36,687 nucleotides of DNA from Didymodactylos carnosus. Its lineage: Eukaryota > Rotifera > Eurotatoria > Philodinida > Philodinidae. The DNA is taken from contig CAJNOQ010001052.1 in the NCBI GenBank assembly GCA_905250885.1, positions 1-36,687 of the forward strand, written 5' to 3'. The position numbers and the translations under genes are program-made. Below the pieces are notes generated by a model. It was given only the letters and a program-made list of their open reading frames with translations, was not told the DNA's origin and did not search any database. Below are positions 1 to 13,089 of this stretch, one piece after another; positions within the stretch are counted from its first letter, which is position 1, and each line of letters begins with the position of its first letter.

Positions 1-224
1 GAGTAAACGACCCTTTTCATTTGTATCTCAGTTAGAAACTCAAAATTTCTCATTCACAACTCAAAATTTGAGAAAAAATACTCTATTAATTTACGACACA
101 GAAATAATTTGTTGTTGTTTGTTGAGTTGAAAACTGCATAGATTACTGACAAGGTTAGATTATAGACTAGAAGGCGAATATGCTAACGTGAACATTCTCA
201 TCGGGCGTGTCAAATGTCTTAAAG

Positions 225-640
225 TATCTTCAGTAGGATAAACGATTACCAGAGTTTATCGACGTCTATCGATAAAGTGCGATAGCGGAGACTATCGCGA
301 TACACAAGTCGCTTTGCGCTGTAATTATCTATATTTCGAAAAACTGCGATAAGTATCTATCGGACTTTATCGTGATGAAGCCATCTTTAAATCAGAAAAT
401 AAAATTATGGAGATAATGCCTGATAAATATTTATAGATTCTTAGCAGAAAACAAGTCAACTCGATAAAAACTAAAAGCATCGCGATGTCATTTATGTATT
501 GTATCTCGATGGAGCAGTATTTGGAGAACTGGTATGATTACCGAGGATAATTGACTCATCGTGATAATTTCCGATAAAAAATCGTTAATTATTACGACGA
601 TAGCGAAAATATACTGATATATTAGAAAAGATAGATTTTT
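225..640. repeat. Cluster of TATCG/CGATA motifs
   Basis: TATCG, CGATA and CGCGAT occur far more often here than in the rest of the window, for example tctatcgataaagtgcgata near 266 and the CGATAA-containing stretch near 575. Similar clusters recur at about 1318-1640 and 2110-2385, where forms like TTATCGAGATAAA appear. The pattern suggests an eroded repeat family or a motif-dense locus. I see no fixed period. Confidence 0.45.
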
Positions 641-752
641 GCCTTTGCCCAAGCATATTCACAAAAAGTGTTTTTCCAGCAAAAATACCACAGGATTTTC
701 GTCTGTTTCAAAAGTGCTTGGGCAAAGGTAAAATTTGTTTTTCTAATAGCCT
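620..752. repeat. Short inverted repeat
   Basis: The arm at about 620-656 (containing cctttgcccaagca) is repeated in reverse complement at about 713-752 (tgcttgggcaaagg). The arms are about 38 bp with a few mismatches and enclose a 56-bp loop. It has the size of a tiny foldback or MITE remnant. No target duplication is evident. Confidence 0.6.
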
Positions 753-922
753 ACGTCGAGTACATGCGAAATGTGTGCCACTTCACGTCCTGTAATCCCG
801 TGGAATGGCGCAGCACGTACTCAGACTTTGAAAAACGAGAAAAGTCGCCTTTAAAAGTTGTTGTTTTCTATCATTAGATAGTTTTTAATCTCAATGAGAA
901 CCACTTCATCAGATAGAGCTTG

Positions 923-949
923 ACAAGATACGTCGAATGCGTATCTTGT
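923..949. repeat. Perfect 10-bp stem hairpin
   Basis: acaagatacg at 923-932 pairs exactly with cgtatcttgt at 940-949 around a 7-nt loop. No gene is next to it, so no role can be assigned. Confidence 0.55.
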
Positions 950-3900
950 TGTCGTGTGTTGACACAATTTTGGGGGGAAAATATGATTTACGAAAAAAAC
1001 AATTTTTAAAAAATTCTTCTGAGAACGTGCTTAGCATTTTGGAACGTTTTGTCCGTTAGGAATTTTGCAGCGCTGCACATATAGATTCTAATCTGACGGC
1101 ACCAGCTAATGAAAGTGTTTCGCTAAAAAATGATGAAAATGCCCAGAAAACGTCTTTTCTGCTGGGAAATGGGATCTCCGGAAGGCTCCGGTTTAAAATG
1201 TTTTAAATGTAATTTTCTTCATCAAGAGCTTGAGTTATGCTAATCATGTTACTTTCGAACTGTTGGGATAAAGTCGATGTAAACTCTGGTACACTTTCAA
1301 AAGAATCACTCGTTATGTTTATCGAGATTTTTCTTCTATCTTAATAAATCTCGACGATAATTATCGCCATTTTATCGAAATAAAGATGTTATCACTATGA
1401 ATGTGTCAATTATCGTTCTAATTATGCTTACGCATAACATTAAAAATATTTATCGAAAATTATTGAGGCGAACAGGTCACCTTGATGTGGATTAAGGTAT
1501 CACTATAATAAGTTATGTGTCGATATGTCACGATCAGCTTGTGCCCATTCCTTTACCAGATATTACAATTCTAATATGGCAGTTCTAATGTTTATCGTGA
1601 TAAACGATGACCCATCGATAATAAAGCGATATATCAATGATGCACAATATAATCAAGAAATTTTTCAGCGAACATTTTTGATGACTCCCTCATAATAAAG
1701 GGAAAATTGACGTTAAGTAAGGTATAATAACAACATTAACCCAACGTCTAGTGTGCTATCCGATACAACGGAATCGAAATACATAGCTTTTGGGAGCGAG
1801 AGGTCTAAACTATTAAAAAGTTGAAGAATAATTTGAAAACACGGAATTTGAGCAAGTGCTGAATATGTTGTGCTCTTGCGTTTAATTAACATTTATGCAA
1901 AAATAACAATCACTAGCAAAATTTCTCTATTTTTTTGTCGTATAAGCAGGACTACAAGCAGCACTAATAAACTATGGGACAGAATATATGGTATATCGAG
2001 CCTCACAGATTGAATACCGTGTGATTATTTGGGATCACTGAGAAACTTCTGTAAAAAAAGAGCATTCAACTAGATGGGGTTACGAAATACCTCAGAATGC
2101 ATGATAGTCTAATAAACGATTATCGAGACGTATCAGTATATGTTATGCAGGTCACTAAATCAATAATCTCCTACGATGATTACAGATAAAGATTGTCATC
2201 GCGATATGTGTCGATATATATATATCAAGTCCTGATTTATTTCCGTACAAATCAGGGTGGATGAAAGCAGCATTCATCTGGATACCTTTTATATCGACAA
2301 AAAAGTATCGAGATAAATGCCGTTTTCATTTATTTGTCACTTTTTTTTCTGATCTTTATCGAGATAAAAACCTATCGAGTTAAATTGCTACATAATATAT
2401 GCATCAAGGGATAGCGCAATGAAAATCTTTTGTATGGTCAACAAGTTTGTTATAATGATGACTCTTATCTCGGTAAATAAGAGAAAAAACCATGACGAAT
2501 GAATAAAATAGCCATTCATTGTAATAAATTTATTAAAAAAGTCTTCATGGGTTGCAAAGATGTAAGAGTGGTTGCTATCTGCAAGACAGTACTTAACAAC
2601 GTAGTTTTTACATCAGAAACATTCATCAATGACGATGATTTGACTAACTAACTTGCACACTTTTCACTAAACTAACATATTATAACATAGTGAGATGTTT
2701 CAGTTCCACTATGTTCGATCTTCATAATATTTTATATTTTCCTTATCAAGTAAACAAAGACGTTCAGAAATTCACAAAAAAGGGAGATTTACACTAGGAC
2801 GTCGGCTGCATACATCTCTTCTAGTATCATTTATCTCACGTATCACTCACTACTTCTGAGATGAATACGCGAACAGAAAGTTCGCAGAAAAAATAGGATA
2901 ATAAACTTGGTTATCACTGATCATAGTAACTGCCAAGAGAAAACTAAGAAATCCCCTTAATTATTAATTTTCGTACATGTATCGGTTTAGATCATGAAAA
3001 GTCTAGAACAAATGGCGTCTATGTCCAATGAATCTTTGTTCTATTTATATGTAAGCATGTTTTAGTAACACTATCATTGTCTTTATTTTTTTCTGTACCA
3101 GCAGTACTCTTATGCGTCTAACGATAACCGATTTACTATTTTTCTCGAAAGAAACTAATTCATTTTTTGTCACAAGAAAACATTGATCGATAACACTGTT
3201 GCTTGTTCACTATGTCTGTTTGTTATTTTTATTAATGATATTAATCAATTTTTTCTTTTAATCCTATTCTCCTGATTATTCATTCATTCAGATAATTATT
3301 TGAATTACTTTCAACACTTTGAGTACTGAACAGAATAATTACGTATAATTTTGATATTATATTGCACAAAAATTTTCAAAAATATATTAGATATGATATC
3401 AGTTAAAAAAACAAGAATAAAGAAGACGACAAGGTCATTAGATTAGCGAATAGGAGATCCTTCGTTGTCATGATATCCCCCTCTGATGTAATATTCCTCT
3501 TTTTTATTCTTTATTCCTTCTTTTATTCTCTTGCTTTATTGTTTCATCACGACTTCTCTTCTTCTTTTTTTGTTGTTAAGAGGAAGAAATACAGATATTG
3601 CCAAAAGTCGTATCAATCGGAGATTTTTTTATCCTGAGAATTATTTTAATCACTTGCAATACCTCGATCTACTGGACAGAACAAAAAAAAAGAAAGAGAA
3701 AGACAGAAAAAAATAGATGTTCATCAATCGTATATCTATCTATATCTTTTTATTTTATTGTTCGCTTTACACTTTTAAACTACTCTATCTATCCGTCTAA
3801 ATGTCGAATGATTTTGAATGACGAATCCATTGATCCTTATTGCTACGATATTACTTGTTGCTATCATTTTGTTAATTATTGCTATTATCGGTTTAGTATT

Positions 3901-4002
3901 TATTCTAAAATATAAAGCACTACCAACATTAAATCAATATAACCGTGTACCACAATCGGAAACAAAAGATAGGTAATATCTGTAAATGACATGTAAATTT
4001 GC

Positions 4003-4427
4003 AGAACGGCTTGACCACATAACTCTACTACCACTGTGAAATTTCGACATGTTTTTTGGGTTTTGTTTCGCTTATGATTTTCTGGATGGCGACACGTCTC
4101 TGCAACATCATGAAATGTATGTTGAACATTTTGATACGTTCTCGCTCTCTCTTTACATTGTGTTCGTGCAGAAAATATGAAAAGAATATACATATAAATA
4201 ACTGCTTTTTCGGATGGGTTTTTAAAAGTAGGTAATTGTATTTTTTGTCATATTTCTAAATGAAAAAACGTACAAAAACTGGAAACGTCTCAGAATGTTC
4301 AGCACACATTTTTCTTCCGTTGCAGAGACATGTAACCATTCGAAAACCATAACAGAAACAAAACGCAAAAAAACCAAACATATCGGAATTATACTGCGAT
4401 AGGAGAGTTATGTGGTCAAGCCGAGAA
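4003..4427. repeat. Inverted repeat with arms of about 140 bp
   Basis: The left arm (about 4003-4142) and right arm (about 4281-4427) are diverged reverse complements. The best matching block is ggcttgaccacataactct at 4008-4026, which matches its reverse complement at 4404-4422 exactly. Other paired blocks are gttttgtttc, gtctctgcaac and tgaacatt. The spacer is about 138 bp and no transposase is encoded. This is probably an old foldback or MITE. It explains the two similar open frames read on the - strand here, which are not genes. Confidence 0.7.
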
Positions 4428-6363
4428 GTCAATTCAATAAAGATACAGTCATATTTTAAAAAGATGTCTGATGATAAGATTAATCTATTGCATTTCACAT
4501 GAGATGAGTCGTGAAATTATATTAGAAAATGAGCTATATCTTAGGTTGCTATCATGAGCTCGAGGACTAATTCAACGAAAGTGGAATGTAAGAGGTAATT
4601 ATTAAATTCTTCTTGCTAATAGATTAAACTCTCCAGGAACAGTGATACATGAAATCTTGTCATCATGAGAAAATTTGTCGTATTAATCATAGCAAAAAAT
4701 CAAATTTTAAAAGATATGTGTAGATAATTATCGAATGTCTGTTATTATAATGGCTTAGTTACTATTGGGCTCTCCTGGCATATGTAGCGACAACAGCAAG
4801 GAGGCATAAATTTATCAGAAAATATGCTGGTTCTATTCATTGTAACAATTTTTTAGTTAGAACTTAGGAATGTTATTATTATCTCATGATGCGAATAATA
4901 TTTGTTTTTAATTTACATGCGGTTTATATAGTACTCTCATTGTATAGTACATTTATCGTTGTATTTTAGTAGAACTGCAGGGATGTACCTGTTTATAGAT
5001 AGATATATTTGTCTGATAATATACCAGTCTGATGTCAGCTTTTATCTCTCAATGGAATCCAAATTAAGATTGTACTTTTTATATAACTAACTGATAAAGA
5101 ATAGAAAAGACATCTTCACTGTGCAGTAGAATAGAACGATGTGAGTTATTCTACTAAGTTTTCTACAGTTTTTAAATCTGCTCCGTTCAGATATTAAAAA
5201 AATGAATTAAGTGAATCTTATATTTCATAGTTTATCTGTGTATAATATGCAATAAGTTTTGTATTTAAATTAGTTCGATATAATTCTCTCATTATTTAGT
5301 ATTTAGAGTATTGAATGTGATTTTCAAATACCGACTGAATTATTTGCATTAAACAAAGACTAGTAATGTAAGTTTGAAAAGAGCATTACACTTATACATC
5401 ATTATCAAATATGAAGGAGAGCAGTTCAAATTTCGTTTGCTATTTTGTCATCGATCTGACCTTTAGTTATCACAAAATGTAAGGATCTAATGAATGATAG
5501 TTGATAATAGTACTTGGCTTGTTTTGAATGAAATCTAAACGTAACGAATGTAAATATTTAATTTAACTGTTTGTTACTGTCTTCTAAGCCGAGTATACAT
5601 TTCTATAAGCCCTACTCTCTAACAGATAGTTTATATAGTGAGTGAGAATGACCGCATCGTGCAGAATGACGAAAAAAAAATAAATGAGGTTAAAGATGAG
5701 GATGGAGGAAAAAAGAGATCATCTCTCATCTTAAGCTTTTATACTTGCCTTACCAATCCATCAACACCATTTGTACTAACAAATTAGCATATGACTCATT
5801 ATTTATACAAAATGAAGTCTAATAGGTGGTTTCAAAAAAAAAGTGACTGTTTGGTTAAATAGAGACTTTGATAAGATATTTTATTTGTTGTGAAACCTGA
5901 TTTGAGTCACTGGAAGATTTTATGTTTATTTGGGACATGACAAAACGTATAGGTGAAAATGGAAGAAAAACATAAATAGTGTAGTGGAAGAATTAGAGGA
6001 GTATAGAATGAAAAGTAACGGTAACAAAAAATCAATTGCTCGTGGGATTTTTTGACCGGTTCGTAATTTTTTTTACCGATACTCAGTACTGTCGTTAAGT
6101 TCTCTCAGGCTTGCTGTGAAATGTTGTTAGGTTATCAGTATGATGGTTAGTTGCGATTATTCTTTCAAAGTACAAAAGACTTTTCGGAGCTACAGATCGG
6201 AGCATTCTCTGTGCTAATTGATTGTTTTAGATATGATGAGTTCGAACCCTAGTCATCGAATATTATATGAGAATCTGACAGAGATCTGATAAGAATCATG
6301 TTAGCTTCTTATCTGCTTTTGATAAGAAACTTATCTGATTCTCACTAGATTCTTTTATAAGAA

Positions 6364-7463
6364 GTGACACGAAGGTGGAAGAAATTTCTTAAGAATCAGA
6401 TAAGAATAGAGTAAAAACTCATAGGAAAGTGATAAGAGTCCTATCGATTTCGTATGAAATTTCTTATACGAAAAAGTTTTTTCTTCACTCAAAATGATTT
6501 TCTAAGCAGTTCTCATAAGTTTTTAACAATAATGAACAAAAAAAATCTTTTTCAACTAACGAGGGAACCTTTCGAAGTAATTAAACGCTTTTTGCACGGA
6601 ATCTAGTGGGTTGTAGGTTATCGACCATGCTGATTACGAATATGACCATGACGGTTGCTCTTAGCTCTTCGAAGGCCTGGTTTTCTAGAAAATCAGTTTT
6701 TCAGAAACTCTAAAATATAACTCGAACCTTTCTTAATGAGGCATAATTGTAGCCCGCACATTTCCGATTAAAATGAGACATCTTCCAGTTTTACACGATC
6801 TTTCTCTGCACAGTTATAGAATTTACAAGAAAAGCCCTAAATTAATTTCTTCTTCTACAACTGTGCAAAGAAAGATCGTATAAAGCTGGAAGATGTCTCA
6901 TTTTAATCAGAAATGTGCAGGCTGCAATTATGCCTCATTAAGAAAGGTTCGAGTTATATTTTAGAGTTTCTGAAAAACTGGTTTTCTAGAAAACCAGGCC
7001 TTCGAAGGGCTAAGGGCAACCACCATGGTCATATTCGCAATCAGCATAGTCGATAACCTATAACCCACTAGATTCCATGCAAAAAGCGTTTAATCACTTC
7101 GAAAGGTTCCCTCGCAGTTGCATAGGGTTTCGAAATATGCTGATCACCCCATCTAATATTTTGTGTTTCAACGCAAGTCACATGCTATACTTCTGAAAGG
7201 TCTTAGTAGACAACATATGTAGTATAGTTTAAACTGCGCAGTTATATATTTATCGCAGTTATTTTGTGCGAGGAGAAAATGAGAAGAGAATAATTCTTAC
7301 AAAAATTTCGTAAGAATCTGATGTGATTTAAATTAGAACTGTATAAAAAGTTAATAAGAAATTAATAAGGGCTCTTATCATTTTCTTATGAAAGTCTTAC
7401 AAGATTCGTACTCGATTCTTATCTGATCCTTGTGAAATTCCTTCCACTTTTGTCTTACGAAGT
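6364..7463. mobile_element. Nested foldback element
   Basis: Two sets of inverted arms share a centre. The outer arms (about 6364-6460 and 7350-7463) are diverged and share a GTGGAAG...AATTTC block, AATCAGATAAGAAT or close variants, and GTGATAAGAG. The inner arms (6553-6821 and 6853-7120) are about 268 bp each, far more alike, and enclose a spacer of only about 31 bp. The ends of the inner pair are caacta-acgagggaacc and ggttccctcg-cagttg. No coding capacity is seen. The contrast in divergence suggests that a younger palindromic element sits inside an older foldback, or that the core is kept similar by gene conversion. Confidence 0.75.
6553..7120. repeat. Near-perfect inner palindrome
   Basis: The arms at 6553-6821 and 6853-7120 match with only scattered substitutions. 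Examples are gagacatcttccag against ctggaagatgtctc and ggcctggttttctagaaaa against its complement. The left arm contains gaccatgctgatta (from about 6625), a string also found at the inner arm of the foldback near 14093. The transcript of either strand would form a hairpin of more than 250 bp. Confidence 0.8.
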
Positions 7464-8762
7464 CCTCTTTCTTGTTTTTTGTAATTACATCAAATAACGG
7501 AAATAAAAAAACAGCGACAGTGATTGACAAAAACAAGAAAACTCTTTAGGCTGCTTAACTCAGTAGACAAGGTCGTCGTGTTCAATCTATACTTGAGGGA
7601 CTTCTCAATCTTTCTTAAGCTTGAAAAAATCATTTGTTCTCCTTTTAAAAAAATCTTTGTGAAATACATAGAACCGTTCATTAAAAGGAGATCATCAGAA
7701 AAAATAACTTTATAAATAACTATAAATAACTTTTATTATTATCACGATAATGAGAACATTATCACTATGGACAGTAAATTACTGATTATTGATCGTCTTT
7801 CCGAATACATAGCAGAAAAATACGAGGCTCCCGAATTGAGATCACTTTTTTGATAAAATGTCTTAATTGTCTTTAAGTCTTAGTTGACATCAGACAAACA
7901 TTAGAGGGCGAGAAGCAGAGAGTGGGAGTAAGTGCAAAAAAGTGGTCTTCATTTGGAAAGAGTCGAAAAATAGTATCCATTATTGTGTTGATTAGAATAC
8001 AGTGGTGTAGATTAAGTTTTTTTCTCTAGTGGTACATTTCTTTCATCTAATTTCAAAAGTCATTGTATGTCGTTTTTATGAGAAAGAGAGAGAAAGAAAT
8101 AGAGCAGTAATAACAAAACTTTTAAGTATACAGGCTATATTTGTTGTGGACTGATGGAATTAAAGAAACGTAAAATAAAGCAGAATGCCTGTTAGGTGTT
8201 AAACGATGAAGAAAATCATCTTTAACATAGTTCTTTATAGTTGTTTAAAAATCGGCTGAGATTGAACATATAATAAAAACTCAGATGATTTTATATATGA
8301 GCGAAAAAAAAAAAGGGAAAGAAAGAAAGAGAAGAATGAAATCAATGCGGTTTGCTATGGGCACATTTATTATTGAGTTGACATTATTTTAATCGAAACT
8401 AAAAACAGAAAAAAACATTTTTCTTATTTTTCTCTCCTTTGACTGCATATTTGAATACATAATGTTTTAACCACTCATATTTATTAATAATACTTGTCGT
8501 GCAAGATCAGCCAGCAAAATTTCGATTTTTGTTCTCAGATGATTATAGTACGGAGAGAGTAATAGCAACGCATTAAAAGAAGAAAATAATGAAAATAAAT
8601 ATTCTATAGAAAGTAGAAGGAAAGAAATACATCATATATCGTTGAGAGAAACGAGAGAAACGAGAGATGTCAATTATATTTTTGTAAAAATAACAATATG
8701 TTTCGTATATATTATTACTCGAATATATTGGACGCTAACTGTTTCTATATTAAAGAAATAGT

Positions 8763-10092
8763 ATGAGTTCTTTTTGGCGATGTTTTTCAATAAAAAATAA
8801 AAAAAAACAAAAAGGAGTAAATAACACTCTTATTGAGAAAAACGATGGGTAAGAAAAAATGAAAAAAATGAAAAAAATTTCTAAAAAATATAATAGATTT
8901 TTAATTAACTAATTATCGTTTTTTTTATTTAATTCTTAGTATTGTACTAAATGGACAATCAACTGACGATCAATTAAAACTATCATCAACCTGTCATACA
9001 AATTCGAAACGTCAAGATGTTGATTTTAGTATATTTCGTAATCTAGATTCACCACCACAATATTATTCTGGTACTAATCTTTCTTCAACATCAACATCAT
9101 CCACTATTCCAATAATAAAACATGATGAAACTACTACTTTACTCTTTTCTACTATAACTGAACATAATCCACAACAAGAATCATCTATAGTTAATACGAA
9201 TAAAATATTCAACAATAATCAATATGAAACTGATAATATTCTATTTGATGATGGAGATGGTAATAAAAATCGTCAAAACAGTGATGAAGAATCGAATATT
9301 ATGTTAATTAATGAAACAGAAACGAATTTTTTACAGAAAAAAGTAACTAATAATCTTGATGCTATTGTAGAAGATTCAAGTGAAGAGATAGATGAACAAT
9401 TATTGAAATGTGATCAAATATCAATAAAAACACATACGGATATTGAACATCAACCTGTTGCACCTAAAATTGTTGAAGAATTGTCAAATTTACCGATACG
9501 GTATGTATCTTTTTAATTATACAGTTAACAGATTAATCTAAATAATGTTTTTTGCATTTTATAGAATTCCATGTGATAGAGATATATTTGAAGATTGTAA
9601 TGATCTTTATGCAAAATTAGACAATTTTAATTTGAATGAAACAACTCAATTTAATAATGAATACGATTTATCATCAGAATTTACACGTCATGTAGGAAAA
9701 TTAAAAAATAAAATGAATGATGTTGTACAAGCAACACAAATGCCACGTGATGCAGAATTATTAGAAGCCAGGTATAAATATCTCTTAGATAAAACTTTTA
9801 ACATATAAATTTTAATTTAAATTTTACTAAAATTTTAATATAAAAATTATTTTATTTATTTTATTTTAGATATTCATCGTTATTAGCTACAATTGAAAAT
9901 TTATCTGTTTTATTAAAAATTGGTGAAATTCATATGAGTCGAGCAATTATCAATCGTTTAATATTTAATATTGAACAACGAATCGAACAATTGAAAAAAA
10001 TATCCAATATTAATAAAACAAAATTTGATTCATTGGATGATTTTTGTTCGGTTAGAAGTGCATTATCATCATATGAACATTTATTTACATAA
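8763..10092 (+). CDS. Four-exon protein of unknown function, C-terminal helical domain
   Basis: Proposed coding exons are 8763-8848, 8940-9500, 9565-9771 and 9870-10092, giving 358 aa. The introns are 91, 64 and 98 nt with GT(A)AG or GTATG donors and T-rich TTAG/ATAG/TTAG acceptors, and the frame is kept across all three. The start is the first ATG after an in-frame TAA at 8751-8753; the protein opens MSSFWRCFSIKNKKKQK. Residues 30 to about 210 are low-complexity, rich in S, T, N, D and E and probably disordered. The last 140 residues, after an IPCDRDIFEDC segment, look like amphipathic helices, for example RYSSLLATIENLSVLLKI followed by NIEQRIEQLKK, and could form a coiled coil. An AATAAA lies at 10324-10329. 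I do not recognise the family. Helical lysosome-positioning subunits (BLOC-1/BORC type) were considered but not matched. Confidence 0.75.
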
Positions 10093-13080
10093 AAATGTGT
10101 ATAGAAGATTAATCAAGTGAAAATTGTGAATATTATTTCTTTCACATGGTCAAGACAACAGAGAAGGTGCTTTTATTCCAAAATCAATGCAATATTTTTT
10201 AATAGGGAATTTTACATTTTTCTTTTTTATATACAACTTCAACTCAGTGATTCAACTGCGTTCTAGCATTTAGATAAATTACATGCATTGTGTATGTGTA
10301 TGTGACTAAGAAATGTCAAGATTAATAAAATACTCGTTTTTGTCCACAAGCAATGAATAATAATATCAGGAATCAATCGAACCTATAGCATATCCACATT
10401 TCGAGGGCATACATGGTCATTTATCTCTTATACAATAAGAAAATCACGTTGAACTAGAATGGAAAATATAAAATATTATTGTATTTTTGGAAAAGATAGC
10501 CGAGTTATCCAACTGAAGGATTCATCAATCCAAATCGCCTTTTTGGCCATATGTCTGCGTGAATGTGTACTATATGTGGGAGGGATGCAATGACTTACAG
10601 TTCTCAAATAGCCGCTTTCATCATTGATTTATGCCAGTAACATCGTTCAATGTCGAACAGTGTAATTTTAGGAAAATACTTCTAATCAAGATGTTTCTAG
10701 CATCAATATTTTCAGAAAAACTAGAGTTGTCATTCTTTGAAGACAACAACCATCTAATAATTTTTCTTTTCGCTTCTTGTTTTCTCTCACACATTGTATA
10801 AATATCTGATCACGTACGTATTAAATACAATTTCTCGTATTGCCGGCATAAATAAATAAAAACAAATTCTTTTTCAGTTTCTTTTACAATTAACTTTTCA
10901 TCAACAATCACTACCGATAGTCGAAATAAAATCAGCAACTATATATAAATATTCATTCTTCAATTTCCATTTTATAATACCGAAGAATAATAAAAGAATA
11001 ATAATGGCGAAGTTAAAATAGTAAATTACCTACAAAAAAAAGATCTATGACGGATAGGTGAACTACATGATACTAACTTAATATGCACTTTGATCGTGTG
11101 TTAATATAGGCCATGAGTACGAACGTCAGATACAAAACTTTTCTCAAATCACTTAAAATCTCTTTTGACTTTGAAATAATAAATGATGATCAAACAATGT
11201 GATGACAAACAGAGAGTTAAATGCTTTGTTGTTAGTAGTATCATTGTACTTTATGTAGTTGCTATTTTAATTATTAGCCCATTACGTAAAAAAAATAAAA
11301 GATAATGTTTATGTATTAATGTTTGTTATTGATAAACAATAGAAAATAATGAGGAAATAAAAAAGTTAATTGAAACACTTTGATAATGAGTGTTTATTCG
11401 TATCATAATTATAGAGATACATTCAGTTCATATTTGTCGATCAATTTGTACAACTTTCAATAGTTTTACATATAAGAAGAGAATTCGATGGAGTATGGTT
11501 ATTTATTTTTGATTACTAAGTTTCATGATTTTTATGTGCTTTTAAAATGTTTTATAATTTTTTCTAGATTAATTCGTATATTAGTTTTGTCTAGGGAAGC
11601 CTGAGTTCATTATGGTTTTGAATTTTCAGCTTAATACTGACATTTTATAGATGTTGTATGGTTTACTTCTGTTTGTATTTATTTATTGATGTAAATGAAT
11701 TAATGTAAATTTTATTATTCTATTTATAATTATCAATTGCAATACCGTCGCAATGTTGTGTTTATTTATTTGAATTAGAAATATTAAAAATAGTTCATAT
11801 TTACGATGTTATATTTTTTATATTTTATTTTTAATTTTAGATTTAGAGTTAATTTTAGTTAGCTGAAGATAGATCATTGGTTTTAACATACTAATGAGTA
11901 ATTTTATTTTATTTTTTATGTTAATTACAATCAAATTGGATTTAGATTGACTTACAGGAAGGTTAAATTGAGTTGAAATAATTTTTATGCGAGGCACTAG
12001 GTCATGTGACCAACATTATCGAACATTATTCAACAACAGTATATTTGTAGAATAGTATTCATGTAGAATGTATAATAGGAATGTATACTATAATGGACGT
12101 GATTTGCTTTAGGTATTTTTCAACAAGTATCTAAATAAACTAAAGTAAATTTTTCTCTGGACAAACACCGATCAATCAGAAGAGCATCTGTCTGATGATT
12201 ATACATGCAATGCAATGTCAGAACAGCTAACCAAACACTAGTCATACATCGATAATGGTATACTTTATAGAAAAATAATCATAATCTTTTTCCTTTGATT
12301 GTGTAATAGAAATATGATGAACTTCACTACAATAAGTCAAATTGATAACGATGCAAAGTGAATCAGTTGTTATTTTTTTTCTATTTTTCTTTTTCGCTAT
12401 TCAAAAAGTGAAAAAAATAACTACTATTAGAGATACAAATGGTAAGATAGTATGTTCTTGCCTTTTCTACGTGCAGTACATGTTTTCTATTTAATACAGT
12501 CATTTGACTAGCTCTTAACTATAAGGGGAAGATAATAAAGAGAAGTACAGATAACACTGATAATTCTTTGTCAAAAAGAAGAGACACTGGAAACACTCAA
12601 CAAAATGTATATAATTTACAGAAGCTGAATCTCATTTTTTTGTGTACAGATGTATGAAATAAATGCGTCACAATAACTATAAACACTTGAGTTCATGGAT
12701 GATAATAATAATAACTTTTTTTTTATTGATAAAATAGAATATATACTACGGTGGGACTAATTTAGCGAGAATAATATTCTCTTTTGTCAACATCATGATC
12801 CCAAAATAAAAATTATTGAACAGCGTGAAAATACTTGATGCTAGAGAACAAATATGCTTATGTACCAAATCATGGTGAAGAGATCTACACTACTTCCATT
12901 CAGTATGAGTAGAAAAAGAGATCTAAGGTATTGCAACAGGTTTCAGTGGAGCGATGCGCGGAAGGCATGGGGAAATTGAGCGATTTCTGTGATGGTTGTC
13001 TTCATAGGAAGGCAAATAGTAGTTCCTAAAGAATTTTGACAACAGCAAGGCGGAGATCAGTTCCTAGTATGTCGTTGTCC
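10093..13080. other. Intergenic, no gene seen
   Basis: This holds the 3' end of the preceding gene (AATAAA at 10324-10329) and then about 2.7 kb of A/T-rich sequence with only short open frames. No repeat arms or RNA genes were recognised. Confidence 0.55.
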
Positions 13081-13089
13081 CTGTAGCGG

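Larger units (their letters stand above)
1..8762. other. Gene-free AT-rich region
   Basis: I see no supportable gene in these 8.7 kb. The longest open frames are about 60 to 105 codons, lack convincing splice context and show low-complexity or repeat-derived translations. The stretch does contain clusters of TATCG/CGATA motifs, three inverted repeats listed separately, and polypyrimidine/polypurine runs around 3500-3720. The part from 7470 to 8762 holds only A/T-rich sequence up to the start of the next gene. A gene with many very small exons could have been missed. Confidence 0.6.

Noticed and set aside
3900-4498. Two open frames on the - strand of 97 and 80 codons with similar parts
   Set aside because: They are translations of the two arms of the inverted repeat at 4003-4427, with no splice or start context.
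6195-6260. B-box-like gttcgaaccc at 6240 suggesting a tRNA
   Set aside because: There is no A box at the right distance and the sequence does not fold into acceptor and anticodon stems.
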